A stretch of DNA of 64,000 bases from Dactylonectria macrodidyma (lineage: Eukaryota > Ascomycota > Sordariomycetes > Hypocreales > Nectriaceae): NCBI GenBank assembly GCA_020744425.1, contig JAGMUV010000010.1, positions 1,798,001 through 1,862,000 of the forward strand, given 5' to 3'. This document shows, in pieces, positions 10,001 through 20,454 of this stretch. The notes below the pieces were generated by a model. It was not told the DNA's origin, did no database searches, and was given only the letters and a program-made list of their open reading frames with translations. Position numbers and translations under genes: made by a program. Within the stretch, counting starts at the first letter, position 1, and the number at the start of each line of letters is the position of its first letter.

Positions 10001-13000
10001 CGACAACATATCCCACTTGATGATCGATACGGGGCGCTTCTCTGAACAGTTTGACAATGAAGCCCACTTTTGCGCGGGCAGGGTCCAGATGCATGTCCAC
10101 ACTGCAACTTGTGTCAAATACTCTCACATCAAGGAGGGAGGGAAGAAGCCCACGTGTCGATTCCATGCGCCTTGGAAGCTCTTTACAAAAAGCAAATTCG
10201 GCGCGGATGGTATACTTCGGCTCCAACGCTCACATCCCATGATCAACCGATGGAACAAGCCAATGGCGGTTGGGCTGCGGCACAATCACGACATCTCCTT
10301 CATCGGAACCCAAAGCAAGACAATGGCGCTGATATACTACCTGACAAACTACGCCACAAAAATCGAAGATCCGATCTGGAAGAGAGTGGCCATAGCAGCA
10401 GAGCTCTTTCCGAGTATCAGCACAACCAGCGCCGTGGGGCTTGGTGCAACAACTGCAAACTACGAAGCCAAGGCAAATATAAACCGCCAGTATCTGATGA
10501 GAATCGCAAACCGAATATTCACCGAGAGGCCATTATCGCAGGTGGAGGTAATTGCGCACTTCTTGGATTACCCAAGTGAGTTCTCAAGTACCAAACAATG
10601 GTCATATGTGAATATGACAACGATATACTGGGCAATACTCCGACGCTGGCCGCATCTCCAGCAATGCAGTACCGGTAGCACTATAGGCGACGATGATGAT
10701 GGACCTATCGAGAACATAGGTGGCAATGGCAACGGCAACGACGCGGAAGCCAGCGCGGAGAGGGTCTTGGTGGGTAGCGATGGCAAGAAGCTACCATACA
10801 TTGAAGCCTACCACCACCGTGGAGAGGTGCTGCAGACATTATGCTTCTATGACTACATGTCGCTTGTTACATTACAAAAGAGGATAGATTCATCTTCCAA
10901 GGAGTTGGTGAAGATAGAATTTGAAATGAACTGGAAGCCGGGAAGGGACTGGGTGCAGGTTCTAAGACCGCTGGGGAAGTATGCAGTGCCATGCATGAAC
11001 GGGTTTCTCGATATGGACTTTGATATTGACACAAACGCAGACAGATACCGCAGGTAAGCACAAGCCATTTAATAGTACAGATAAACAAAGAGCATGTACT
11101 GATATTAGTACTAGAGCTGCAGTACAGCACCTTGCACTCTTCGTACCATGGGAGAAGTTTATTACAGCAGCGTCTGGTGACATCAATGAAATCTGGGAGC
11201 ACTGGAGACGGCGACTCCCCAAAAGACTCCAGACTATCGCAGGCAACATCCAGTTCTTGAAGCGATCAGCGGAAGATGCGCGGCGAGATGCAAAGCAGTG
11301 GGCGGCTGCGGGGGACGACGCCGTTTTGGATGATATCGACGCTATGGGGTATGATCTCCAAGATCCTACAGGCCCAGTAAAAGCATATCGCCCAGACCAA
11401 GTTGGCCAGCTTGGCCGATTGATTGAGACAGTACGAGGTGCTACAGCCCCTAGCCAGGTGACCGCTGGTTCGGAGCATCTTTTGCAGATGCTAGATCAGC
11501 TCCGCGAAGCCCAAGCAGATATCACCGAGTTTGCGGATGACGTCGAGACTGTCGCTTCCGCAGAGAACCCAGAGCAGTACCAGCCAACCATGGTAGCCAG
11601 GAGCGAGCTCCCAACGCAACGTCAGCTTAGAGGAATTAAGAGCAAGCAGGAGCAAGCTGACAAGGAAATTGTGAAAAGGATCCAAGGCTCTGATGGAGTT
11701 CAGATCACGCAGAACACAGCTGCCGGCGCAGAAGCATCACTGAACCATACCTTCGCGGGCGCGGGAGAAGATATTATAGAAATGTCAGAAACAGACACCC
11801 GGAACACTCAGAGACCCAGTGCCAGGGTCGCCTTTGGACCGTCGACAACATTCCTCCATGCCGGTCGGGAGATTGCAAGGAGGTTCACCTTGAACGAGCG
11901 GCAGGAAATCGCCTTCCTTTTAGTGTGTCGCCATCTAGATACCATCCCGGATGAAGATAACAGCGATAATTTTGGTAGCAGTAATGTCGAGAACAATGAT
12001 AACGCACAACTATGCGAGTTCCTGGGTGGGGAGGGCGGCACCGGGAAGTCCAGGGTCATCGAGGCGTTGGCGGAATTGTTCGCTAGCAAAGACATATCGC
12101 ACAGGCTGCTTATGACGGCGACATCGGGGGCCGCAGCAGCGCGGATCAACGGCGTGACTATTCACTCCGCCTGTGGGATGCAACCCAACGTATCCGGCAG
12201 CAATGCCGACGATGGCAGCACGGTAACCTACGTGGACGGTGATGCTCGAAGAAGATGGAGAGAAAAGTGGCTGCTCATCATTGACGAGGTGAGCATGCTG
12301 GGCCTCCAGACGCTCTCCGACATCAACAAGCGACTTTGCGCCTCCCGGGGATCGAATCAAGATTTTGGCGGCATCCCAGTGGTACTACTATCAGGAGATT
12401 TCCACCAATTCCGCCCAGTGCAAAACAAGTCGCTATTGACGCCATGGTCCGCCCTCAGGATTGCGGACGAAATGAGGGCGCACGCACTCTGGGCTCGATT
12501 TACCACCGTCGTTATGCTCACCGAACAGGTGCGCGCAGCGGGGGACCCGCAGCTGCAGCGGCTGCTGACTCGGATCCGGCAGGGGCAGCAAGACGAGTCC
12601 GACATGGAGCTTCTTAATAGCCGGTGCTTCCAGGAAGGTCGAGCCATACCATGGAGCAAGGGCATCACAGTAGTTACACCCCTTAACAGCAATAGATGGA
12701 GCTTGAACATGGATGCGGTCTTGGCCTTCCAGAGGCACCACCAGAAGCCAGTCCGGATATTTCTACCCCAGCACCGTTGGGGTAAACCCAATACATTTCC
12801 GGTAACGGAGGAGGAAGCTACGCTCATGGCCAGCGTTGGAGATGACAGCAAGATCTGTGTGCCGGCCACGTTCATGTTCGTGCCTGGTATGCCGGTTGTG
12901 GTGACCATGAATATAAACCCAGGCCTCAAGCTCGTGAACGGCGCTAAGTACACAGCGCTAGAAGTTATACCAGACAGCAAAAGATTCCCAGGCTATCAAC

Positions 13001-13542
13001 TCGCCCCGAACATCATCCTCCACTTTGGACCACCTGCCGGCATCATCCTGTCGTCCGAGTCAACCAAGACGTTCGAATTTGATGAAATGCCGCCAGGCAC
13101 AATCCTGCTTACTCCAACGAGTGCCCAAATACCAATCGAAAAGAACAAGAGGGTCAAGAAGAGGCCTTGGCAGAGGCATAATGTGAGCCGCCGAGGACTT
13201 CCCTGCACTGCGGCATTCGCATGCACCGATTACAAAATCCAAGGCGAAACCCTCCTCCAGATTGCGCTGGAGCTGCGAGGAACCGGGACAAAGCTGAATA
13301 CCAAGACTGGACAACTCGAGCCACGAAAGTGCGATCCATATAGCTTGTATGTGCAGCTATCGCGGTGCAAATCGCTGGATGGTATTATATTGCTGTCAAA
13401 GGCGCGTGTGGAGGATATAGTCGGGAATAAAATACCACAGGAAATGTTTGATGGCGAGGCTAGGCTAGAGCAATTGTGCGGGGGAACATTAAATGAGGCC
13501 CGGTTATCATTATTGCACCCATGCGCACAATACGAGCAATAA
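7083..13542 (+). CDS. Helitron transposase RepHel (HUH Rep nuclease plus PIF1-like helicase)
   Basis: Three exons, 7083-9881, 9948-11053 and 11109-13542, give 2112 aa. The introns (66 and 55 nt) have GTATGT and GTAAGC donors and TAG acceptors. A Cys-rich zinc region spans about residues 245-320 (CMIC, CPDC, CDNC). The Helitron_like_N region follows, with FTLNPND near 793 and the two-histidine HUH motif HVH at 887-889. The tyrosine motif YYLTNYATK near 1063 lies in exon 2. Exon 3 is the SF1 helicase: GGEGGTGKS (Walker A, about 1608), LLIIDEVSM (Walker B), GDFHQFRPV, then YKIQGETLLQ and YVQLSRCKSLDG. This is the full set needed for rolling-circle transposition: nicking, strand transfer and unwinding. 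There are no stops, frameshifts or RIP-type changes, so the gene looks functional. Confidence 0.92.
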
Positions 13543-13845
13543 TATAGTTTATAATTTAGATAGCGAATCCAAGAAACAGTCAGGTATGTATTGATTGATA
13601 GATGGCGGGTGTTTTGTTCCGATTGCATTGCCCCCGTCGTTCTGGCTCTTTTACGCAGGGGACGATGATGCCCCCCGCCCGGAACGTCCGGTTCGCGTTC
13701 TATGACGATGATGACGTCTGAAGCGGGGTTCGCAGCACCAAATATCCACCAAAGACCCAAATCTCTGTCAAGTGGCTACCAGGTATTCCAAAAGGGATAA
13801 AGGAGATCATAATGAAATGTCGAGAAAAATCAATCCTGTATTTTC

Positions 13846-13846
<1 letters not shown>

Positions 13847-13877
<31 letters not shown>

Positions 13878-13880
13878 TAT
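13847..13880. repeat. TA microsatellite
   Basis: An uninterrupted (TA)n run followed by TATATTATA, about 300 bp beyond the RepHel stop codon. Confidence 0.9.
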
Positions 13881-14067
13881 AAATCCGATATAATGTAATA
13901 ACTTAAGCAGGAGCAGGCATCTCACAAAATGCAAATGACAAGAGCGCCAACATTATTATAAATTAAAAGCTCACGTAAAACCCACGTGATTCTTAACAGA
14001 AAAAACCCAGCCAATGAAGACTTCTTTACACTTGATCTCGGGGGGGAGGGTGAATTCGAAGTTCATC

Positions 14068-14135
14068 CACATGTGGCAAATGAGAGTGGGAGGATTAGGA
14101 GCACATGTGCCAAATGAGAATGGGAGGATTAGGAC
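14068..14135. repeat. 34-bp tandem duplication
   Basis: Two adjacent 34-bp copies (14068-14101 and 14102-14135), each CACATGTG(G/C)CAAATGAGA followed by (G/A)TGGGAGGATTAGGA, with three mismatches. It lies between the RepHel stop codon and the candidate Helitron 3' end. Confidence 0.85.
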
Positions 14136-14231
14136 CAATTAGGAGGCGCAGTTGCGCATGGCTTAATCGGGTAATTTTCCGGGGGGGGGGCCAAATTTTG
14201 GGGGTGAAAATCTCAGAGCTTAAGAAGACCT

Positions 14232-14273
14232 TTCGTACCGAAAGGCAAAGACAGCCTTCGGCTGAATTACTAG
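14232..14273 (+). mobile_element. Candidate Helitron 3' terminus: two hairpins and CTAG
   Basis: A 7-bp-stem hairpin (CCTTTCG TAC CGAAAGG, about 14229-14245) is followed by a 5-bp-stem hairpin CAGCC TTC GGCTG (14252-14264). CTAG lies at 14270-14273, nine bases after the second stem. Helitrons typically end in CTRR about 10-12 nt after a short hairpin. The base after CTAG is A, not the T usually found at an A/T insertion site, so the exact end is uncertain. Confidence 0.5.
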
Positions 14274-15119
14274 ACAGCAACGAGATCTCTTATTGGGCAG
14301 CCTCGCCCCTCTTTCTATACCCAACGACCAAGGCAAATCCGGCGAATAAAAACGTCCAGCGGCCGTCCTAATGACTAGTCCTGACATCTTACTTTTAAGT
14401 GACGACAGGATCGGCGTCCGTGAGTCGAATACTAAATTATAACCTATGGCACTGATTGGGGAGAGGAGGTGGTGTGGCGTATGGTGGCTGGTGTCACATG
14501 CAACAGCCAAAAGTTATGGGAGATCGGTCCCTACGGGGCCCGCCAACGCCTTTCGGAACGAAGCTTCCGGCATGGCTTGGAGGGCACATTGGACCAATAA
14601 CCAATATTATCAAGCCCGATATCCGTCAGCGGATTGTCAAGGCGGGTGCCGGTATACCCATGTTTATTAACCAGCGTAGTATCCTCCAGCATTCCTATTC
14701 CTGGCTGCCGGCAATCAAAATCTCCAGAAATCGAGATTCGTAAGATAGGAAAACTGCAGATGGGAAAACCTCGCGAGAGATAGAGGGAAAACCACTGCAG
14801 CTAGCATCCATTGATCAGGGCCATCAAGCCAGAACCCTGATGCCTATAAGTAGCCCGATTCTGTGACTTCACATAGACCTGGATTAACAGCCAAGATCCA
14901 TAGGTCAAGGCATCCAAGACCCGGAGGCCCGGGCAGGTGCTAAGACACGGTGGCCAAAGCAGGTGCCGAGACGCAGAGGTCAAGGCAAAGGTCGAAGCCA
15001 AAACGCTGTAGTCGAAGCCTTAGCCCACGTAGATTGAAGCTGGTGTCGTGATTGCTGTTGGCTGCGATAGCTATACTTGCTGCGAGGTCTGAACCGGCGA
15101 CGTCTAGGCGCACGGGAAC
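14274..15119. other. Intergenic, nothing recognised
   Basis: Short open frames only, with no family recognised. GCCTTTCGGAACGAAGCTT near 14549 echoes GCCTTTCGGTACGAAGCTT near 4920, so parts may be dispersed repeat. Confidence 0.4.
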
Positions 15120-18100
15120 CCGTGACTGCAGAATTTGACGGACCCGTGCGCATTATGTCAGCCTTTATCGCCTACGGCAGCCTATCCGTTTGAGTGGCAT
15201 AAGCCTCCACCTCCCTCTCAGACAGGGGGGACACTCTTTACACTCTTTACACTCTTTACAGGCGAAAGAAGGGGCTGGCGCTGCCGTGAGCGCTGCATCG
15301 CGAAGATGGACGCGACCGTCGAGGAGATCTTTGTCGAAGGTGGGGATTCGGTGGCCGCGACGCGTCGCTCGTTGAGAGCCGTGAAACCGACCGCGAAAGC
15401 CCGGAAAAGTGTGCAGGCAGCCTCAAGCAAGGCCGGAACGTCAAAGAATGCTGGCGCAGAGCAAATGACAGCAGGTGATAATGATCATGGCAATGCGGTC
15501 GAGAGGTCGCAGGTCATGGAGAGCGCGGTGAGCGGCAACGAGTCACTAATCCAGATGATGCTCCGGGCAATGCTTCAGGAAACGTCGACCCATATAATGA
15601 GCGAACAGAAGAAGATGCTGCAGATGCTTTGGGACGCGTTGCTGGAGAGTCAGCGATCGGCGACGAAGATGGCGAGCACCCCGCTGGAGATGATCCGACA
15701 ACTCCAGCAGGAAATCCGTACGATCAGGGCCGAGGCAGCCGAAGACCGGAGGAAGACAGAAGAGCTTAGACGCATGCACGAACAGACGGCTGACCAGCTC
15801 AGGGCAATGTGAGAAGAGACAGCTGAACAGCTTAGACAGACGCGAGAACAGGAAGCGGAAGATCTGAAACAACTGCGCAAGCAGATAACTGAGCAGATGA
15901 ACGAGCAGCTTGGGCAGGTCCAGCAGCAAACGGTAGAAGAAGTAAGACGGCTACGAGAGCAGCTGGACGCAATGGCCAAAGCGTCACGGCCAACAGTGCC
16001 CAGACAAGCCCAGAGCCATCGTATGCAGACGTAGCCCGTACTCCACCAATGAGCCAACCCAGCAATGTTCGATCTCTCTTAACTATGCGAACAACGCCGT
16101 CCTCATTCACCGACACCCTATTCTATACCATCGACGTATCACGAGTCAGCAAGGAGGACACTGATAAAGCATAAGTAGAAGTTCGCTAAGCCATTGAGGA
16201 GGGAATGCGAACGAAGGAAGGCCTATAGGGCTGGAGGTGCGCAGCTGTGGTTATGGACGTAAGAAACACAAACCGCATTAAGGTGATCTACAGAGATGAG
16301 GCGGAGATGCAGCTCGTAAAGGAGATAGCATAAAGGACTGTAGTAAAGGGAGCAAGGGTGTTCAAGGACTAACTGTACCCGGTCAAAGTGGACGGCGCAA
16401 ACCGCACCGCGGTACTAGACTCTTCCAGTAACGAACCACCGGGCGCCACAGAGGCACTAGGCAAGGAGAACGAAGTAATGATTACTAAGATCCACTAGCT
16501 TAGCGACAGGGAGAACGGCAAGAGACGTATAGGTCGATAGTGATCTATGTAATAAAAGGAAATAATATAAAGCGACTCTTTGAGAAAGGATACTTTCACC
16601 TGGCGGAGGAGTCGGCCAGCACTAGCGTCTTTAAGTACAGTGGGGCGGATAAAATTACGACACATTCCGTGTCAACCCGGTGTATCTATACCCCCACTAC
16701 GTAATGGCCTCACTTTGAACCCTTATTACGCACCCAAATAAATATCAATTAAATATTTATGTACATCAATCTGTAGCTTTTTGAATGGAGTTTCAAATGG
16801 CGTCTTTAGTATTTCGTATACCAGCTGCGTGCGCACACTACAGCCTGCATCCTGCGCTTCATTAAATGGACTAGGTTCTGTATTACCTCAGGCTCAATCT
16901 CTTCTTATAGCTCGACTACGGCTTCTATAAGCCGTATCTTTACTTCTTCCGTCTTTAGTATATAAGCAAGCTCAGGATATCGCTCACAGACCCTGATTTT
17001 AAGTATATACTATAGGTTTTCTATAAGGTTAAGATCCGGGCTATAGGGCGGCCAGGCCACTACCTCTGCCCTCCGGTTCTCATACTATTCTATAAGCCAG
17101 CTTCTCATCAAACGGGACGTATAAAGGCTCGAATTATCATACTAAAAGTAGCTATTTCTGGTCATAATTCGAGGAAGGTATTGCTTCAAGCATTCAAACA
17201 GAACTCACACTATAATACCACTGCCTTCAGATTCTAGATCGCTGTAAAGAGAGTACATTAAAAGCCTCCTAACTATATTAAAAGTACTGAAGAATATCTA
17301 CAAATGCCTAGTCAGTATGATACGGGTCTGAACATTCCTTCTAAATAGCCTCTTATACTAGGAATAGTTAGAGAGGTCGCAATTGCATTAAGAAAACATA
17401 CCGGCTTATAAAAGCACTAAGTGCATCTCTAACCCTCACCTCGAGCTATAGTAACTTTATTAGAAAAGGTCCATTTCTCCTAAAACTTAATAAGCATATG
17501 AATATAGCGTCTTATAAAGCGTAAACGTTTTCTAGCTATTTCCTCGCTAATAAACAGTCTTAAAAGTGACTAGAAGTGCATAATGCCTTCCTTTTAAAAG
17601 AAGGTAATTATAGTCTTCCTACAGCAGCTTAAATTAGCCTCCTCAATTAATTCATATATCTGGATATAAGGGTCTTAACCTATTATTCATAATATCTGTC
17701 TTTTTTCCCAGTTTCCTAGCTTAGGGGGGCAGCCGCACCTAGGTTAGTCGCGGCCGCTCTATTATTCTTAGTATCGCCAGACAATGCCGTAAATTGCATG
17801 CCGTATAACTCCCTCCTCGCGTGCGATTTTAATGGCAGAAACGCCCGAATTATACCTCTAAACAATCCTCGTCCTCATATAAGGAGAATGATGTATTTAC
17901 GACACCATTCTGACTTGAATTAGTAGTGCGATCAGCTGTTGAAGCTGATGATGATTTTGGTGAAGGTATCACGGAAAGCGGGGTACGGAAAAATGTGTCG
18001 TAACTTTTGGGGACCCACTGTAGTACTAAGGACCAGTTTAGTGCTATAAGTACTAGAACATTGGCCATAAAGCATTCGTATATAAGAAGGAGTAGGTATG

Positions 18101-18170
18101 CGGAAGGTATACGTAGTAAGGATATTAGCATAAGCAATGCCAGGTCGCACACTAAGCGATAAAGCAATGC
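15120..18170 (+). pseudogene. Tad-like LINE ORF1 (gag-like), RIP-damaged, split by a mariner element
   Basis: The reading frame starts at an ATG at 15306 (MDATVEEIF) and contains a long coiled-coil region (EIRTIRAEAAEDRRKTEELR). It stops at a TGA at 15810 where the frame continues as EETAEQLRQ. Further on are SYADVARTPP, FTDTLFYTIDVSRV, NRTAVLDSS, PGATEALGKENEV and GYFHLAEESASTSVFK, all typical of fungal LINE ORF1. Many CAG/TGG-type codons are TAG or TGA. A Tc1/mariner insertion at 16638-18020 interrupts it; the same frame resumes after it with a zinc-knuckle remnant (NIGHKAFVYKKE..VCGR). A 9-nt unit ACACTCTTT is repeated three times at 15231-15257 near the 5' end. ORF2 is absent downstream. 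Confidence 0.8.
16638..18020 (-). mobile_element. Tc1/mariner element, 1383 bp, inactive
   Basis: The ends are inverted repeats. The left end begins CAGTGGGGCGGATAAAATTA; the complement of the right end begins CAGTGGGTCCCCAAAAGTTA; both continue with CGACACA. TA dinucleotides flank it (16636-16637 and 18021-18022). The transposase is on the minus strand (about 17850-16800) and decayed: DNSSLYTSRLMRSWL corresponds to the second catalytic Asp region and WPPYSPDLNLIENL to the third acidic motif. Several TAG codons stand where the family has Trp or Gln, consistent with RIP. Confidence 0.85.
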
Positions 18171-19627
18171 AAATTTATAACTATATATATTTTAATGTAC
18201 ATAACGACTGTGATTTTGCTCATTTCTCACCCCCTAAATAAGCCTATCTGGAGGAATACTTACTAAAAAGTTTCTATAGAGAATTCGAACTTAAATTTCG
18301 TTTTATAAGTAATGATTATATAATTTTAACAGTTCCCCGAGAGCCGGTATTTATAGATAGCTCCCCGATTCTGTCAGCCCCGGAAATATTCAGTTCTATG
18401 GGCATTCGCTACGGCTGCGAAAAGGAGGAGCAGCGACGGGATATAAAACAAAACGCTTACCATCTCCTCGCGAGTCTTGGTTTGAGATGAATCATCTAAT
18501 GGGATCGTGGAACTTGGGCGGCTGGGAACCTTGACCTTTTCAGCACACCACTTTTCACCACGCCCTGGCCGGCTTCCTGTGCAGGTGCAACGCTTGTCGC
18601 ATATAATGACGGACAATAACTTGTTCATGCAACGGCTGTGCTAGGTCGTTGTATCGTGGAGCAGAAGATTTGGCAAAAAGACCCCTTGCTGCCATTTGTC
18701 CGCCAAGTCATCATCAAGCTGCTCCGGACGTAGAGTGTCGAATAAACTCTCGTTCATCCTGGGGAGTGTCGCCGCCACAAATCTCGAAATAGAGGTGATG
18801 AAATGTTTAGATTACACACCTGCCCCAGCCAATGAGGCCATGTCTGACCTTATTCTACTCTTCCTTCTCTCCATCAACAGTATAGCATCTAGCGCCCGAT
18901 AAGACGCTGAGAGCAGTGAATGGTCAAACAAATCGTCGCTGGCTCAACAAGACCGGAGCGTAACGGGGAAAGGAAGGAGGGCCACAGCCTCTGGGCGTCA
19001 GGTCACCGCTGGGACACTGCCAAGGATGGCAGGGAGCTGTACAAGCTCGAGGTACGACCAAGAAAAGCAAAATTCAACAAGCATAAAGGGATGCACAGGG
19101 CCATTAGCTCTGTAGTTAACGACGACTGCCAGAAATTTGCCGACACTGGGATCGAGTGCGGAGAAGTTGACTGTGGTGGAGCATCTCAGTCAGTCCGAGA
19201 GCAGGAGTCAGGGGTGACAGCCACAAGAACATGACTTCTTTTCAACTTCGCTTTGCCCCAGCGCCAACGCCAACGCCCCTTGAAGACAAAGAGTCCCACA
19301 CCATTTGTCGCATTGCCAGCTAATCCGTACGCTAAAAAGGAATGCGTAGTGCAAATACTATTTGTCGGATCCGATACAGTTAAAAGATTTAGATGATAGA
19401 GATCAATATGATGCAGAGCCCAAAGATGATAATATTGATGTCCGATGGTGTGTCTTGTAGGATCTAGCCAACTTCCAGCCCCCTCTTTCTGGTAGGGGTA
19501 TTTTTGGGTCAATCTCACACCCTATAACTAAGATCAGGATATTGATGAATCAGAGGAATGCGCCTATCTGGGCCCTAGTCCCACCCGAGGGTCAACCCAA
19601 CACTATTGATATGCTGGCTCTGACACC
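18171..19627. other. Intergenic, no gene recognised
   Basis: AT-rich at first, then mixed. On the minus strand a small frame near 18628-18374 contains an intron-like GTAAGC..CGCAG stretch, and another near 18790-18640 reads MNESLFDTLRPEQLDDDLAD. These could be exons of an unknown small gene or a decayed one, but no family is recognised. Confidence 0.35.
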
Positions 19628-19806
19628 TGTCACGATGTGTATTTAGGTAGCAGGGCATATATATATAGCATCTGACTGCTATAGCAATATCCTTCTAGCT
19701 ACTTTAGCATTAAGGATGTACAAAGACTCAGAGCGGGGACTTAATATAAGTAAGAATATATACACACCCAATCAGATGCCTTACATAAGAAAAGCTCGTG
19801 ATAACA
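19628..19806. repeat. Possible solo LTR, about 179 bp
   Basis: It starts TGTCACGATG and ends CTCGTGATAACA, an imperfect inverted pair of the TGTCACGA/TCGTGACA type common in fungal LTRs. TATA-like sequences lie inside. No target duplication is visible, so this is tentative. Confidence 0.35.
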
Positions 19807-20454
19807 CCCTTGCTTCTGAAACCTCTCCGACCTTCATACAAGAAATATTAAGACAAGATTTTCTCATGGGACAATGTGGATGGAGATACAAAACTCCGTT
19901 GCACTGCACCCCAAGCGGCCACAGCGTCCTTGAAACCCAGTCCTCAGATCGTCGGGCTCCCTCGAACATGGTTGCAAACATGAGCACCCCGGGCCTTTCT
20001 GTCAGGGGCGCACACGCTAATGCAACTGGATGACGCCCTAGCGGCTATACGGGGGCGCTAATGCAACTACATGATTCTTTCCGAGACTGTCAAAAGTTTA
20101 CTCTTCGGTTGTGGAGGATGTATTTGAGCCATATTTTCTCGGTTCGCATTTGTGTGAGTAGAGCATCCCGTCGGTTTTAGAGTCCATTGCGGGTCGTTAG
20201 TGTTTCGTACTGAACTCCGCGAGGCGACTGCCCTGACTGATTGCATTATTAGACGGATGGGGCTTCAGTGTGACGCGGATGCTACGAAAGAGGCATTGAG
20301 AAGTCCGGTCGACGTTGGGAAGACATGTCATTTGGTGGTAGATCTCACACAAGGTTCTTATGGAGCCAAGAAGAGCTCGCAGGGAAGGCTTCTTTTCGTA
20401 AAATTCGACGCTTGCAGGCCATCTAAATTGGTGCCATGCCATGAGCATGTTGAT
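19807..20454. other. Intergenic, nothing recognised
   Basis: No supported gene; the last part is the 3' flank of the minus-strand regulator. Confidence 0.5.

Noticed and set aside
18374..18462. Secretory-signal-like MVSVLFYIPSLLLLFAAVANA on the minus strand
   Set aside because: The stretch looks like an intron (GTAAGC to CGCAG) and no mature protein follows.
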